NCBI RefSeq assembly: GCF_000018405.1
Contig: NC_009943.1
Location: forward strand, 1,615,001-1,679,000
Reading direction: 5' to 3'
Origin: Desulfosudis oleivorans Hxd3
GTDB lineage: Bacteria > Desulfobacterota > Desulfobacteria > Desulfobacterales > Desulfosudaceae
DNA: 64,000 bases
Of the stretch, positions 1 to 8,756 are shown in pieces (the stretch's first letter is position 1; every line of letters starts with the position of its first letter). A program made the translations under genes and the position numbers. The notes below the pieces were generated by a model that was not told the DNA's origin, did no database searches, and worked only from the letters and a program-made list of their open reading frames with translations.

Positions 1-9
1 GGGCCAACC

Positions 10-1785
10 TTGCGCAATGAAAGTGAGGCGGAAGTGGAACCAACAACAGACGTTGCCAGACGGGAGACAGGCGTTTCGGCGAGACCTGCCGGTAAACAGT
101 CCGATGCCTACTATTTTCAGTTGACCCGGCGACTGATACTGACGGTCATCGTGGTCTCCTTTACGCCCATGATCATGGTCATCGCCATTCTCCTGCACCA
201 GTTTCACGCCTCCTATCATGAAAAGACCTACGCCCACCTAAACGAGGTGGTGCTGAAACACAAGCAGAACATCGACACCTTCCTGAAGGAAAAGCTGGCC
301 AATATCCATGAATTGACCATCACCACCCCGGTGATGACCCTGTCGGACAAGATGCTGCTGGAGAGGGAGTTGCAGAACCTGAAGACCGCCTATGGCGATG
401 TGTTTGTTGACCTGGGCGTGGTGGACGCGGCCGGCCGGCAGGCCACCTATGCCGGTCCCTACCAGCTGGATAATGCCTTTTACGGAAATGCCGCGTGGTT
501 CCAGAAGGCGATCTCTCAATTTTACTACGTCAGTGACGTGTTCATGGGGCTTCGGGGAAGCCCCCATTTTATTATTACCGTGCGGCGATACATCAACGAC
601 GTTCCCTGGGTGGTCCGGGCCACCATTGATTTCAAGGCGTTTAACACCCTGGTGGAAAACCTGCGGCTGGGCCGTACCGGGTTTGCCTTTATCATCAACC
701 GCAACGGCGAATTCCAGACCCGTCCCCCCATGGGCGGACTGTCGGAAGACATTCGCTATGAGGAGATAACCTCCCGGCTGTCGCGGTCTCATGAAAAGGT
801 TTTGATATTTGAGCAAGAAGACACATCCGGGAGTGAAAATATTTACGCGGTGGCCGGCCTGAAGGACAACAACTGGCTTCTGGTGCTCAGGCAGGAAAAA
901 CAGGACGCTTTTGCCGAGTTCAACCGCATGGCACAGATCGCCGGACTGATTTTTGCCCTTGGCGGCATGGGCATCATCATCATGGCCGTGGTTCTGTCCC
1001 GGCGCATGGTGCGCCGGATTCAGAAGGCGGACAGTGAAACACAGACCTTAAACCAGCAGGTGATCGAAACCGGCAAGCTGGCCTCGGTGGGAGAACTGGC
1101 CGCCGGCATTGCCCATGAAATAAACAATCCCGTGGCCATCATGGTGGAGGAGGCGGGATGGATCGGGGACCTTCTGGACGAAGAAGAGTTTTCGGAAAAC
1201 GCCAATCTAGAGGAGATGCGCCGGGCCATTACACAGATCGGCACCCAGGGCAGGCGCTGCAAGGAGATCACCCATAAATTGCTGAGTTTTGCCCGCAAAA
1301 CCGACTCCACCATCAAGGATGTGCAGCTCAATGAGCTGATTTCCGAAATTGTTCAGCTCTCCGGCCAGATGGCCAAATCCAGCAAGATCACCATCACCAC
1401 GGATCTGACCCCGGACCTGCCCTATGTGACCCTGTCACCGTCGGAAATGCAGCAGGTGATGCTCAACCTGATCAACAATGCCATGGACGCCATGGAAAAG
1501 ACCGGGGGCGCGATTCATATCTCAACCAAGATGAGCAAACTGGAAAAAGACCATATTGTGATCATTGTGGAGGATACCGGCCCCGGCATTCCGGAGGCCA
1601 ACCTGCCGTTTATTTTCAACCCCTTTTTTACCACCAAGCCGGTGGGCAAGGGGACCGGGCTGGGGCTTTCCATCTGCTACGGGATTGTTGAAAAGATGGG
1701 GGGTAAGATTGATGTGACCAGCAAGGTAGGGGAGGGGACCCGGTTCCGGGTGTGGATTCCCTACCAGCAGCCGGAACCGAAGTAG
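10..1785 (+). CDS. Membrane sensor histidine kinase (dCache-like sensor)
   Basis: Transmembrane sensor kinase of 591 aa. A first membrane segment at about residues 40-62 and a second at about 305-330 enclose a roughly 240-residue extracytoplasmic domain that looks like a dCache/PDC ligand sensor. The cytoplasmic part has a HisKA box with IAHEINNP (phospho-acceptor His369), then an HATPase domain with the N box NLINNAMDAM, the G1 box DTGPGIP and the G2 box GKGTGLGLS. The start is TTG at base 10, so the true start could lie upstream of the window. No receiver or DNA-binding output is fused, so it probably signals to the receiver proteins that follow at once. The ligand is unknown; linkage to the DASS transporter suggests an organic or inorganic anion (inference). 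Confidence 0.9.
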   Translation: MRNESEAEVEPTTDVARRETGVSARPAGKQSDAYYFQLTRRLILTVIVVSFTPMIMVIAILLHQFHASYHEKTYAHLNEVVLKHKQNIDTFLKEKLANIHELTITTPVMTLSDKMLLERELQNLKTAYGDVFVDLGVVDAAGRQATYAGPYQLDNAFYGNAAWFQKAISQFYYVSDVFMGLRGSPHFIITVRRYINDVPWVVRATIDFKAFNTLVENLRLGRTGFAFIINRNGEFQTRPPMGGLSEDIRYEEITSRLSRSHEKVLIFEQEDTSGSENIYAVAGLKDNNWLLVLRQEKQDAFAEFNRMAQIAGLIFALGGMGIIIMAVVLSRRMVRRIQKADSETQTLNQQVIETGKLASVGELAAGIAHEINNPVAIMVEEAGWIGDLLDEEEFSENANLEEMRRAITQIGTQGRRCKEITHKLLSFARKTDSTIKDVQLNELISEIVQLSGQMAKSSKITITTDLTPDLPYVTLSPSEMQQVMLNLINNAMDAMEKTGGAIHISTKMSKLEKDHIVIIVEDTGPGIPEANLPFIFNPFFTTKPVGKGTGLGLSICYGIVEKMGGKIDVTSKVGEGTRFRVWIPYQQPEPK

Positions 1786-1867
1786 GCGGAGCCGTTCATG
1801 ACCGACCAGACACAGATGCATAACAGAAAATCAACATATTGTAAAAAACGAGATAAAGGAGAAGATC

Positions 1868-2302
1868 ATGCACAAACCATTTATTCTGCTGGTAGACGAC
1901 GAGACATCGTTTATCGAGACCATGAGCAAAAGACTTCAGAAGCGTGAGTTTACCGTTATGACCGCTGCCTCCGGACAGGAGGCCCTGGAGGTCTTGCGGG
2001 CCAACCGGCACCTGGATGTGGTGGTACTGGATGTAAAGATGCCGGGAATGGACGGCATTGAAACCCTGCAGGAAATCAAAAAGGCGTTCCCGCTGACCGA
2101 GGTGATCATGCTCACCGGGCATGCCACCATTGAATCGGCTATTGACGGCATGAAGACAGGGGCCTTTGATTATCTGATGAAGCCCTGCGATATCGATCAG
2201 CTGGTGGCAAAGGTGATGGAGGCGGGCCGGAAGAAACAGGAGCACGCCCAGCGCATGGAGCAGGCCCAGCTGGAAAAGCTCATGAGCACAAAGGGGATAT
2301 AA
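1868..2302 (+). CDS. Single-domain response regulator 1
   Basis: 144-aa CheY-like receiver. The acidic pair is in LLVDDE, the phospho-acceptor is Asp55 in VVVLDVKMPGMDG, the switch Thr lies in MLTGHAT and the conserved Lys in LMKPCD. A short charged C-terminal helix replaces an output domain. It is preceded by a good AAAGGAGA ribosome site. It is the first of four similar receivers in this operon, all with the same TGH and KP(C/A) signature, so they probably arose by duplication and act as phosphate carriers or sinks in a relay with the two kinases (inference). Confidence 0.9.
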   Translation: MHKPFILLVDDETSFIETMSKRLQKREFTVMTAASGQEALEVLRANRHLDVVVLDVKMPGMDGIETLQEIKKAFPLTEVIMLTGHATIESAIDGMKTGAFDYLMKPCDIDQLVAKVMEAGRKKQEHAQRMEQAQLEKLMSTKGI

Positions 2303-2323
2303 CCGTACCCCGGAGGACAGTCA

Positions 2324-2758
2324 ATGACAGGGGAAGAGATGCGCCGGCAATCTATTCATGTGCTGCTTGTGGATGACGAGGTAGGGTATGTCAATGTGCT
2401 GGCCAACCGCATGACCAAGCGCGGCCTTTTGGTGGAAAAGGCCACCAGCGGGGCCGAGGCCATTCAGGCGGTGCGGCGCAGGGACTTTGACGTGGCCATT
2501 CTCGACCTCAAGATGGAAGACATGGACGGTATTGAGGTGCTGCGCATTCTCAAGCAGATGGATCAGCGGATGGAGGTGATCATGCTCACCGGCCACGGTT
2601 CCCAGGCTGCGGCCCGGGACGGCATCAAGTACGGGGCCTTTGACTACCTGCTCAAGCCCTGTGAGCTGGAAGACCTGCTTGACAAGATCAACCAGGCCTA
2701 CCGGGCCCGGCTGTCCCGGCCCCCTTCTGCCGCTGCTTTGGAAAAGAAACAAGATTAA
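2324..2758 (+). CDS. Single-domain response regulator 2
   Basis: 144-aa receiver-only protein with LLVDDE, phospho-acceptor Asp61 in AILDLKMEDMDG, MLTGHGS and LLKPCE. There is no output domain. It starts 21 bases after the previous receiver and is followed 19 bases later by the DASS transporter, so it is co-transcribed. Paralogous to the receivers at 1868, 5623 and 6120. Confidence 0.9.
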   Translation: MTGEEMRRQSIHVLLVDDEVGYVNVLANRMTKRGLLVEKATSGAEAIQAVRRRDFDVAILDLKMEDMDGIEVLRILKQMDQRMEVIMLTGHGSQAAARDGIKYGAFDYLLKPCELEDLLDKINQAYRARLSRPPSAAALEKKQD

Positions 2759-2777
2759 GGGATATCAAGGAGTCGTC

Positions 2778-4382
2778 ATGTCGTTTTTCAAATCCAACAT
2801 ATTCAAGCTGTGTATTGCGCTGTCGATGGGCGTGATCGTCCTGGTTCTGCCCCGGCCCGAAGGGACCCGGTTTAAAATTTCCGGAGATCCGGATCAGCGG
2901 GTGTTGCAGTCAGTGGAGAGCGCTTTTACCCTTGTGGCGGAAAAGAGTTCCAAAACCGCTTATGTGGTGGAGGCCAGAAACCCCGGCACACCCGAGGCCA
3001 CGGCCGGTTTTCTGAGAGCCGCTGTTGACGGCCTCGCCGTTGCCGGCGTGGCTGATGCCGAAGCCCCGGCCATGACCGTGGACTATGTGGACGGGCTGTC
3101 ACCCAAGGCCAAGCGGTTTCTGGCCATGCTGGCGGTGCTGGTGTTTCTGTTTATCGTGGAGCCGGTGCCCCTGGAGATTACCGCCATCTGCATCGGCGTT
3201 TTTTTAGTGATCGCCGGGGTGTCGGATGTAAAGGACGCCTGGGCCCCCTACATGCACCCGGTGGTGCTGTTTATCATGTGCTGTCTGATTTTTGCCATTT
3301 CCCTGGACAAGGCCGGGATCACCCGGCGCATGGGATATTTTATCATCAAGCGGGCCGGCACCAGTGTGACCAAGTTTACCTTTATCATCGCCACGGGCCT
3401 GGGACTGGCCTCCGGGGTAATGCATGACGCCGCGGCCTGCGCCATCGGTATTGTCACCATGATTCCCATGATGAAGGCCGCCGGCATTGAACCCCATTCA
3501 AACACCGCCAAGTTCATGATGATCTCCCTTCCCTTTGCCTGTTCCGCGGGGGGCATGTCCACCCTGATCGGCGGGGGCCGCTGTATGGTGTCGGCCGCCT
3601 TTTTAAAGGAGTATACCGGTATTGAGATCACCTTTTTCGAGTGGATCAAGTACTGCCTGCCCGCCGGTATTATTACGGTCCCCATTGCCGTGTTGATCGT
3701 CTACTTCGTGTTCCGGCCCAACCCCAAGTACAAACTGCCTCAACTGGAAAAGGCAATCGGCCCCCTGACCCCGCTGGAAATCAAGACGCTGGTGATCATC
3801 GGACTGACTTTTGCCACCTGGTTGACCAAAGGCCTTCACGGCATCGACTACTCCATCACCGGCATGCTGGGAGTGTCGGCCCTGGTGGTGGCCGGCATTC
3901 TCAAGTGGGAGGACATTCACGAGAACCTGGAGTGGGGAACGGCTCTGTTTATTTTCGGCGGCGGCATCTCCCTGGGCCTTGCCATGGGCTATTCCGGAGC
4001 AGCCGACTATTTTGCCAACCTCTTCTTCCCTCTGGTGGAGGGAAAGGGCTGGTTTGTTCTGTTTGCCGGGGTGGCGGTGTTCGGGGCGCTGGTGACCAAT
4101 GTCATGGCCAATGTGGCGGCCGCGGCCCTGATCCTGCCCATCGTGATCCCCATGGCTCTCATGGAGGGCGTGGATCCCACGGTGCTGGCACTCTGCCTGG
4201 GCACGGCCACCTCCTTTGCCCTGCTGCTGGTGATCGGGTGCCCGCCCAATGCCATTGCTTACAGCTATCGCTATTTCAAATCATCCGATCTGACAAAGGT
4301 GGGCCTGGTGGCCACGCCGATACTGCTGGCCGCCCTGATTCTGGTGGCGGCCACATGGTGGAAAATATTGGGCCTGGTGTAG
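2778..4382 (+). CDS. DASS/SLC13-family anion transporter (sodium:sulfate or dicarboxylate symporter)
   Basis: Polytopic inner-membrane carrier of 534 aa. The first membrane helix (about residues 7-23) is followed by a non-membrane stretch of roughly 80-90 residues, unusual for the family, before the remaining helices. The first family SNT motif is present as SNTAKF, followed by GGMSTLIGG. The second motif position reads TNVMANVAAAALILP rather than the usual SNT form. I chose ATG 2778 because AAGGAG lies 5 bases upstream; the longer open frame from 2640 overlaps the preceding gene. The substrate could be sulfate or C4-dicarboxylates. The sulfate reducer context and the nearby APS kinase favour sulfate, but sequence alone does not decide. 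Confidence 0.88.
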   Translation: MSFFKSNIFKLCIALSMGVIVLVLPRPEGTRFKISGDPDQRVLQSVESAFTLVAEKSSKTAYVVEARNPGTPEATAGFLRAAVDGLAVAGVADAEAPAMTVDYVDGLSPKAKRFLAMLAVLVFLFIVEPVPLEITAICIGVFLVIAGVSDVKDAWAPYMHPVVLFIMCCLIFAISLDKAGITRRMGYFIIKRAGTSVTKFTFIIATGLGLASGVMHDAAACAIGIVTMIPMMKAAGIEPHSNTAKFMMISLPFACSAGGMSTLIGGGRCMVSAAFLKEYTGIEITFFEWIKYCLPAGIITVPIAVLIVYFVFRPNPKYKLPQLEKAIGPLTPLEIKTLVIIGLTFATWLTKGLHGIDYSITGMLGVSALVVAGILKWEDIHENLEWGTALFIFGGGISLGLAMGYSGAADYFANLFFPLVEGKGWFVLFAGVAVFGALVTNVMANVAAAALILPIVIPMALMEGVDPTVLALCLGTATSFALLLVIGCPPNAIAYSYRYFKSSDLTKVGLVATPILLAALILVAATWWKILGLV

Positions 4383-4385
4383 AAC

Positions 4386-5657
4386 ATGAGCGACAGTTCG
4401 AACACAACGGTGCCGGTGCCTGAGTCCCCGTTCCCGCGGGTCTTGATGGTGGACGATGAGGCCGATTTTTTAAACGCCGTTTCCCGGCGCCTGGAAAAGC
4501 GCGGTATTCCCCCCGTGCTGGCGGGTTCCGGCGAGGATGGGCTGGCCCTGCTCGCTGAAACACCCATGGACGTGGTGGTGCTGGACGTGAAGATGCCCGG
4601 CATGGGCGGCCTGGAGGCCTTGCGCCGCATTAAGGACTCCTGGCCGGATATGGAGGTGATCCTGCTCACCGGCAACGTGTCGGCCGCCGACGGGGTGGAG
4701 GGCATCAAACAGGGGGCCTTTGACTATATCACCAAGCCCATTGAGATTGATCACCTGGCCGGCAAGATTCGTCAGGCCTGGGATAAACGCCGTCGAAAGC
4801 AGGAGCAGGAGGAGCAGCGGCAGTTTCAGGAAAAGATGGAACAGCAGATGACCGCCATGGACCGCCTGGCCTCCCTCGGCACCCTTTCCACCGGCGTGGC
4901 CCACGAGATCAACAATCCCCTGGCCATGATGCGGGAAGCGGCCGGCTACATGCGGCTGGTGTTGGAAAAAGAGGATATGGTCCAATGGCCGGGCAAAACG
5001 GGCCTGGCCAAAGGGCTTGAAAAAATAGAAAAGGGAATCGAACGGATTCGGCGCATCACCCATCTGCTGCTGGGGTTTGTGCGGCCCGCCGATCATGCCT
5101 GCGCCCGCACCGATGTAAAGGAACTGGTCAGCGAGTCGATTGAGCTGGTGACAAAAGAGATGCAGGGCAAGCAGATTGCCGTTGACCGGAAGATGGACGA
5201 TACCGAAGGTGTCGCATGGACCGATCCCTATGCCCTGCGCCAGGTGATGATCAATCTGCTGACCAACGCCGTTCATGCTATTCAGCGGGAAGGGACCATC
5301 ACGGTCTCGCTTTCGGAGGCGGAAGGCTGCCTGGCAATAGCGGTGTCGGACACCGGGGTGGGCATTCCCGGTGAGAACCTGAACAAGATATTTGAGCCCT
5401 TTTTTTCCACCAAGCCTTCTGACAAAGGCACCGGGCTGGGCCTGTACGTGAGCCGGGGTATTGTGGAGCGGCTGGACGGCCGGATTGGGGTGAAAAGCGC
5501 CGTTGGCCGGGGCACCACCTTTACCGTTGAAATTCCCGTGTGCCGGCGCGGTGACGCGGTCGAATGCGTGGACGAAAATACGTGTGACGAGATTTTAACA
5601 AAAATAAAGGAGATTGGCGGTGATGATGAAGATACCCGCAAAAGTGCTGGTGGTTGA
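4386..5657 (+). CDS. Hybrid receiver-histidine kinase (soluble)
   Basis: 423-aa cytoplasmic protein. An N-terminal receiver (LMVDDE, Asp67 in VVVLDVKMPGMGG, KPIE) is joined by a charged coiled coil (about 130-160) to HisKA (VAHEINNP, His173) and HATPase (NLLTNAVHAI, DTGVGIPG, GKGTGLGLY-type boxes). No membrane segment is present. It begins 4 bases after the transporter stop, so it is translationally linked to it. A receiver placed before a kinase core suggests that phosphorylation of Asp67 tunes the kinase, making this a second layer of the relay (inference). Confidence 0.9.
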   Translation: MSDSSNTTVPVPESPFPRVLMVDDEADFLNAVSRRLEKRGIPPVLAGSGEDGLALLAETPMDVVVLDVKMPGMGGLEALRRIKDSWPDMEVILLTGNVSAADGVEGIKQGAFDYITKPIEIDHLAGKIRQAWDKRRRKQEQEEQRQFQEKMEQQMTAMDRLASLGTLSTGVAHEINNPLAMMREAAGYMRLVLEKEDMVQWPGKTGLAKGLEKIEKGIERIRRITHLLLGFVRPADHACARTDVKELVSESIELVTKEMQGKQIAVDRKMDDTEGVAWTDPYALRQVMINLLTNAVHAIQREGTITVSLSEAEGCLAIAVSDTGVGIPGENLNKIFEPFFSTKPSDKGTGLGLYVSRGIVERLDGRIGVKSAVGRGTTFTVEIPVCRRGDAVECVDENTCDEILTKIKEIGGDDEDTRKSAGG

Positions 5658-6066
5658 CGACGAAAAGGATTTTGTTGAAATGTTTTCCCTGCGGCTGGAG
5701 GCCTCCGGTGAAAAGGTGTTTACCGCCTTTGACGGCCGGGCCGGCCTTGCCGTTCTGGCCGAACAGGAGGACATCGACGTGGTGGTGCTGGACATCAAGA
5801 TGCCGGGAATGGACGGCATTGAAACCTTAAAGGAGATAAAAAAGCACCATCCCCTGGTGGAGGTGGTGCTGCTCACCGGGCACGGCACCATTGAGACCGC
5901 TGTCCAGGGCATGAAGCTGGGGGCCTTTGATTACCTGCTCAAGCCCGCGGATTTTGCCGAGATCGACGAGAAGATCCAGGGGGCCCGCCGGCGCAAGGAC
6001 GAGCAGGAGGAACGCATTCGAAAGGCTGAGCAGCGGGCCATGCTGCGACGCGGCGGCAATATCTGA
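5623..6066 (+). CDS. Single-domain response regulator 3
   Basis: 147-aa receiver-only protein: VLVVDDE, Asp57 in VVVLDIKMPGMDG, LLTGHGT, LLKPAD. The end of the upstream kinase gene overlaps its start by about 35 bases. Candidate starts are GTG 5620 and ATG 5623; an AAGGAG at 5607-5612 serves either. The C-terminus is a short Arg/Glu-rich helix with no output domain. Confidence 0.88.
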   Translation: MMKIPAKVLVVDDEKDFVEMFSLRLEASGEKVFTAFDGRAGLAVLAEQEDIDVVVLDIKMPGMDGIETLKEIKKHHPLVEVVLLTGHGTIETAVQGMKLGAFDYLLKPADFAEIDEKIQGARRRKDEQEERIRKAEQRAMLRRGGNI

Positions 6067-6119
6067 TCACGCGGCGGGCCGTTTAATATTTACTGCTCCG
6101 TAAAGCCGGGAGGTTTAAT

Positions 6120-6599
6120 ATGGAAAAGAAGATCAATTTACTGTTTGTAGATGATGAACAGCAGTTTCTCGACTCCATGAAGAAGCAGCTTGAGGTCAGG
6201 GGGTTTAACGTGGTGGCCGTGGACCGGGGGGAAAAGGCCCTGGAGGCGGCCCGGTCCTGTGCCGTCGACGTGGCCCTGGTGGACCTGAAGATGCCGGGTC
6301 TGGACGGCGAAGCCACGCTCAAGGCGTTGAAGGACGAGCACAAATGGATGGAGGTGGTGATTCTCACCGGCCACGGTTCCGTTGATTCGGCGGTGGGCAC
6401 CATGCAGAGCGGCGCTTACTCCTACCTTCAGAAACCCTGCAAGCTGGATCAGCTGATGGAAGTGCTCCAGGAGGCCTACAAGAAGAAGGTCATGAACAAA
6501 AAGCAGATCGAGGAAAAGCAGATGAACGAGATGCTCAAGCTGGCCCAGTCCTCTTCGCCCAGGGACATTTTAAAGCGTCTCAAGGAGATTGACGTGTAA
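6120..6599 (+). CDS. Single-domain response regulator 4
   Basis: 159-aa receiver with LLFVDDE, phospho-acceptor Asp55 in [19 protein letters not shown] and LQKPCK. A 40-residue Lys/Glu-rich C-terminal helix follows the receiver. It sits 53 bases after the third receiver. It differs from its paralogues in the YSYLQKP region, where the others have FDYL(L/M)KP. Confidence 0.88.
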   Translation: MEKKINLLFVDDEQQFLDSMKKQLEVRGFNVVAVDRGEKALEAARSCAVDVALVDLKMPGLDGEATLKALKDEHKWMEVVILTGHGSVDSAVGTMQSGAYSYLQKPCKLDQLMEVLQEAYKKKVMNKKQIEEKQMNEMLKLAQSSSPRDILKRLKEIDV

Positions 6600-6648
6600 C
6601 GGCATGTTCCATGAACGGCAGGGGCCGGGGACAGGCAGGGGGGCGGGC

Positions 6649-7263
6649 ATGACAAACCACGAAAAAGCCAATATTTACTGGCACCAGGGTCAGATTCGAA
6701 AGGCCGACCGGGAACGGTTGAGCGGTCATCGCGGCGCTGTCCTCTGGCTCACCGGGTTACCGGCTTCCGGCAAGTCGACGGTGGCCGTGGCACTGGAGAA
6801 AAAACTGTTTGACCGGGGGTGCCGCACCTACATTCTGGACGGTGACAACATACGCCACGGTCTCAACAGGGACCTGGGTTTTTCGCCGGAGGACCGGACG
6901 GAAAACATCCGCCGGATTGGAGAGGTGGCCCGCCTGTTCTGCGACTGTGGCGTCCTTACCATGGTGGCCTTTATCTCTCCGTACCAATCGGACCGTCAGG
7001 CGGCACGGGAGGCCGCAGAGGAACCCGGTACGTTCATAGAAGTGTTTGTCGATTGCCCCCTGGCCACCTGTGAACAACGGGATCCCAAGGGCATGTACCG
7101 GAGAGCCCGTGCTGGTGAGATACAGGGGTTTACGGGGATTTCCGCACCTTATGAGGTTCCTGAAAAACCTGAAATTTACTTGGATACCGGGATAAACGAC
7201 CTGAGCGCCTGCGTGGACACGGTGATTCGATATCTTGAGATGAACGGGTTCATCCCGGCCTGA
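6649..7263 (+). CDS. cysC: Adenylylsulfate (APS) kinase
   Basis: 204-aa P-loop kinase that phosphorylates APS to PAPS. The Walker A is GLPASGKST at residues 36-44. The family signatures [29 protein letters not shown] and [10 protein letters not shown] are all visible. ATG 6649 gives the standard length; the open frame reaches back to 6589 but overlaps the receiver gene. No fused ATP sulfurylase domain is present. In sulfate reducers APS is mostly reduced directly, so this enzyme probably feeds sulfation or PAPS-dependent reactions. It ends the plus-strand signalling/transporter cluster. Confidence 0.95.
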   Translation: MTNHEKANIYWHQGQIRKADRERLSGHRGAVLWLTGLPASGKSTVAVALEKKLFDRGCRTYILDGDNIRHGLNRDLGFSPEDRTENIRRIGEVARLFCDCGVLTMVAFISPYQSDRQAAREAAEEPGTFIEVFVDCPLATCEQRDPKGMYRRARAGEIQGFTGISAPYEVPEKPEIYLDTGINDLSACVDTVIRYLEMNGFIPA

Positions 7264-7298
7264 GGTGAAAAGCGCTTTTTCCTGTTTTCGGTATTGTT

Positions 7299-8756
7299 TT
7301 AGCTTTTTTGTCCTGTTTCATAATCGGTCTGGACCCGGGTTTCGATGCTCAGGTTGAGCTTGTCAATCTTGGACAGCAGGGTGGGCCGGGCCAGGCCCAG
7401 GAGCTTGGCCGCCTGGCTGCGGTTGCCCCTGGTCATCTGCAGGGCTTCCCGAATGATGATGGCGGTCAATCGGTCGGTGAGATAATCGAACCGGGCAGTG
7501 TCGCCACCGGCGGTCAGCATTTCCCTTGCCCATTCGCCTACCACCCGGTCCATGTCCGATCCGTCTGTCACAGACGGCCCTGCCTGGTCAGGGCCGGCAA
7601 TCACCTGGGAGATGTCTTCGGGCCGCACCGGATACCCCCGGCTGAAGATCAATGACTTTTTCAGGGCATTGGCCAGTTCCCGGACATTGCCGGGCCAGGG
7701 GTGGTGACGGATCATTTTCCGTGCCTCGTCGGTCAGACCGGGGTTGTCCATTTTCATCTCTTTTGAAAACAGGGTCATGAAGTAGTCGGCCAAAAGGTTC
7801 ACGTCATTGACTCGGTCCCGCAGGGGCGGCAGATTAACGGTGACCACCTTGAGCCGGTAGTAAAGGTCTTCCCGGAACACTTCATTCTCAATCGCTTTTT
7901 CAAGGTTCCGGTTGGTGGCCGCCAGGATGCGCACATCCACGTCAATGGAGGCATTGCCGCCCAGCGGTTCCAGGCTGCGTTCCTGGAGCAGGCGCAGGAT
8001 CTTGGCCTGAATGGACAGGGGCATGTCGCCGATCTCATCTAAGAACACGGTGCCGCCGTTGGCCTGCTCAATCTTGCCGATACGCCGGCTGGCCGCGCCG
8101 GTAAAGGCCCCTTTCTCATATCCGAACAGTTCGCTTTCCAGCAGGGTTTCCGGCAGGGCCACGCAGTTGATCACCAGAAAGGGCTTGCCGGCCCGCTTGC
8201 TGTGCTGGTAGATAGCCCTGGCCACCAGTTCCTTGCCGGTGCCCGACTCTCCCCGGATCAGAACGGTGGCGTCGGTCTGGGCCACCCGGCCGATGGCCTT
8301 GTACACCTCCTGCATGGGCGGGCTGCTGCCGATGATGGCGCCGGGCCGGGCGCTGTCCGGGGCTACGTTCATCTCCACCCGGGCCCGCATCATATGACCC
8401 GCTTCCAGGGCCTGGGTGATGAGGTCCAACACCCCGGCAATGTCAAAGGGCTTGAGGATGTAGTCAAAGGCTCCCAGCTTGGTGGCCTCGATGGCGGTTT
8501 CGGTGGTGCCGTAGGCGGTCATCACGACTACCGGCAGGGTGGCGTCTATCTCCCGTATGCGGGCAAACGCCTCCAGCCCGCTCATGCCCGGCATCTGAAC
8601 ATCCAGCACCACCAGGTCAAAGGCCTTGTCGCGCACCGCCTCCAGCCCCGCTTCACCGGAGGGCGCCATGTCCACACTGTACCCCTCCTCTTTTAAGAGC
8701 TTGGCAAAGCTTTGCCGAAGCTGGTCGTCATCATCTACAATCAATATGGAACTCAT
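7299..8756 (-). CDS. Sigma54-dependent response regulator (NtrC/AtoC family)
   Basis: 485 aa with the standard three-domain order. Receiver: Asp52 in VVLDVQMPGMSG and KPFD. AAA+ sigma54 activation domain at about 140-375: Walker A GESGTGKE, GAFTGA loop, Walker B VFLDEIGD, and PWPGNVREL. C-terminal Fis-type HTH: GNRSQAAKLLGLARPTL. It overlaps the upstream sensor kinase by ATGA (8753-8756), so the two form a cognate pair that is translationally coupled. Target sigma54 promoters could not be identified by eye. Confidence 0.96.
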   Translation of the reverse strand: MSSILIVDDDDQLRQSFAKLLKEEGYSVDMAPSGEAGLEAVRDKAFDLVVLDVQMPGMSGLEAFARIREIDATLPVVVMTAYGTTETAIEATKLGAFDYILKPFDIAGVLDLITQALEAGHMMRARVEMNVAPDSARPGAIIGSSPPMQEVYKAIGRVAQTDATVLIRGESGTGKELVARAIYQHSKRAGKPFLVINCVALPETLLESELFGYEKGAFTGAASRRIGKIEQANGGTVFLDEIGDMPLSIQAKILRLLQERSLEPLGGNASIDVDVRILAATNRNLEKAIENEVFREDLYYRLKVVTVNLPPLRDRVNDVNLLADYFMTLFSKEMKMDNPGLTDEARKMIRHHPWPGNVRELANALKKSLIFSRGYPVRPEDISQVIAGPDQAGPSVTDGSDMDRVVGEWAREMLTAGGDTARFDYLTDRLTAIIIREALQMTRGNRSQAAKLLGLARPTLLSKIDKLNLSIETRVQTDYETGQKS

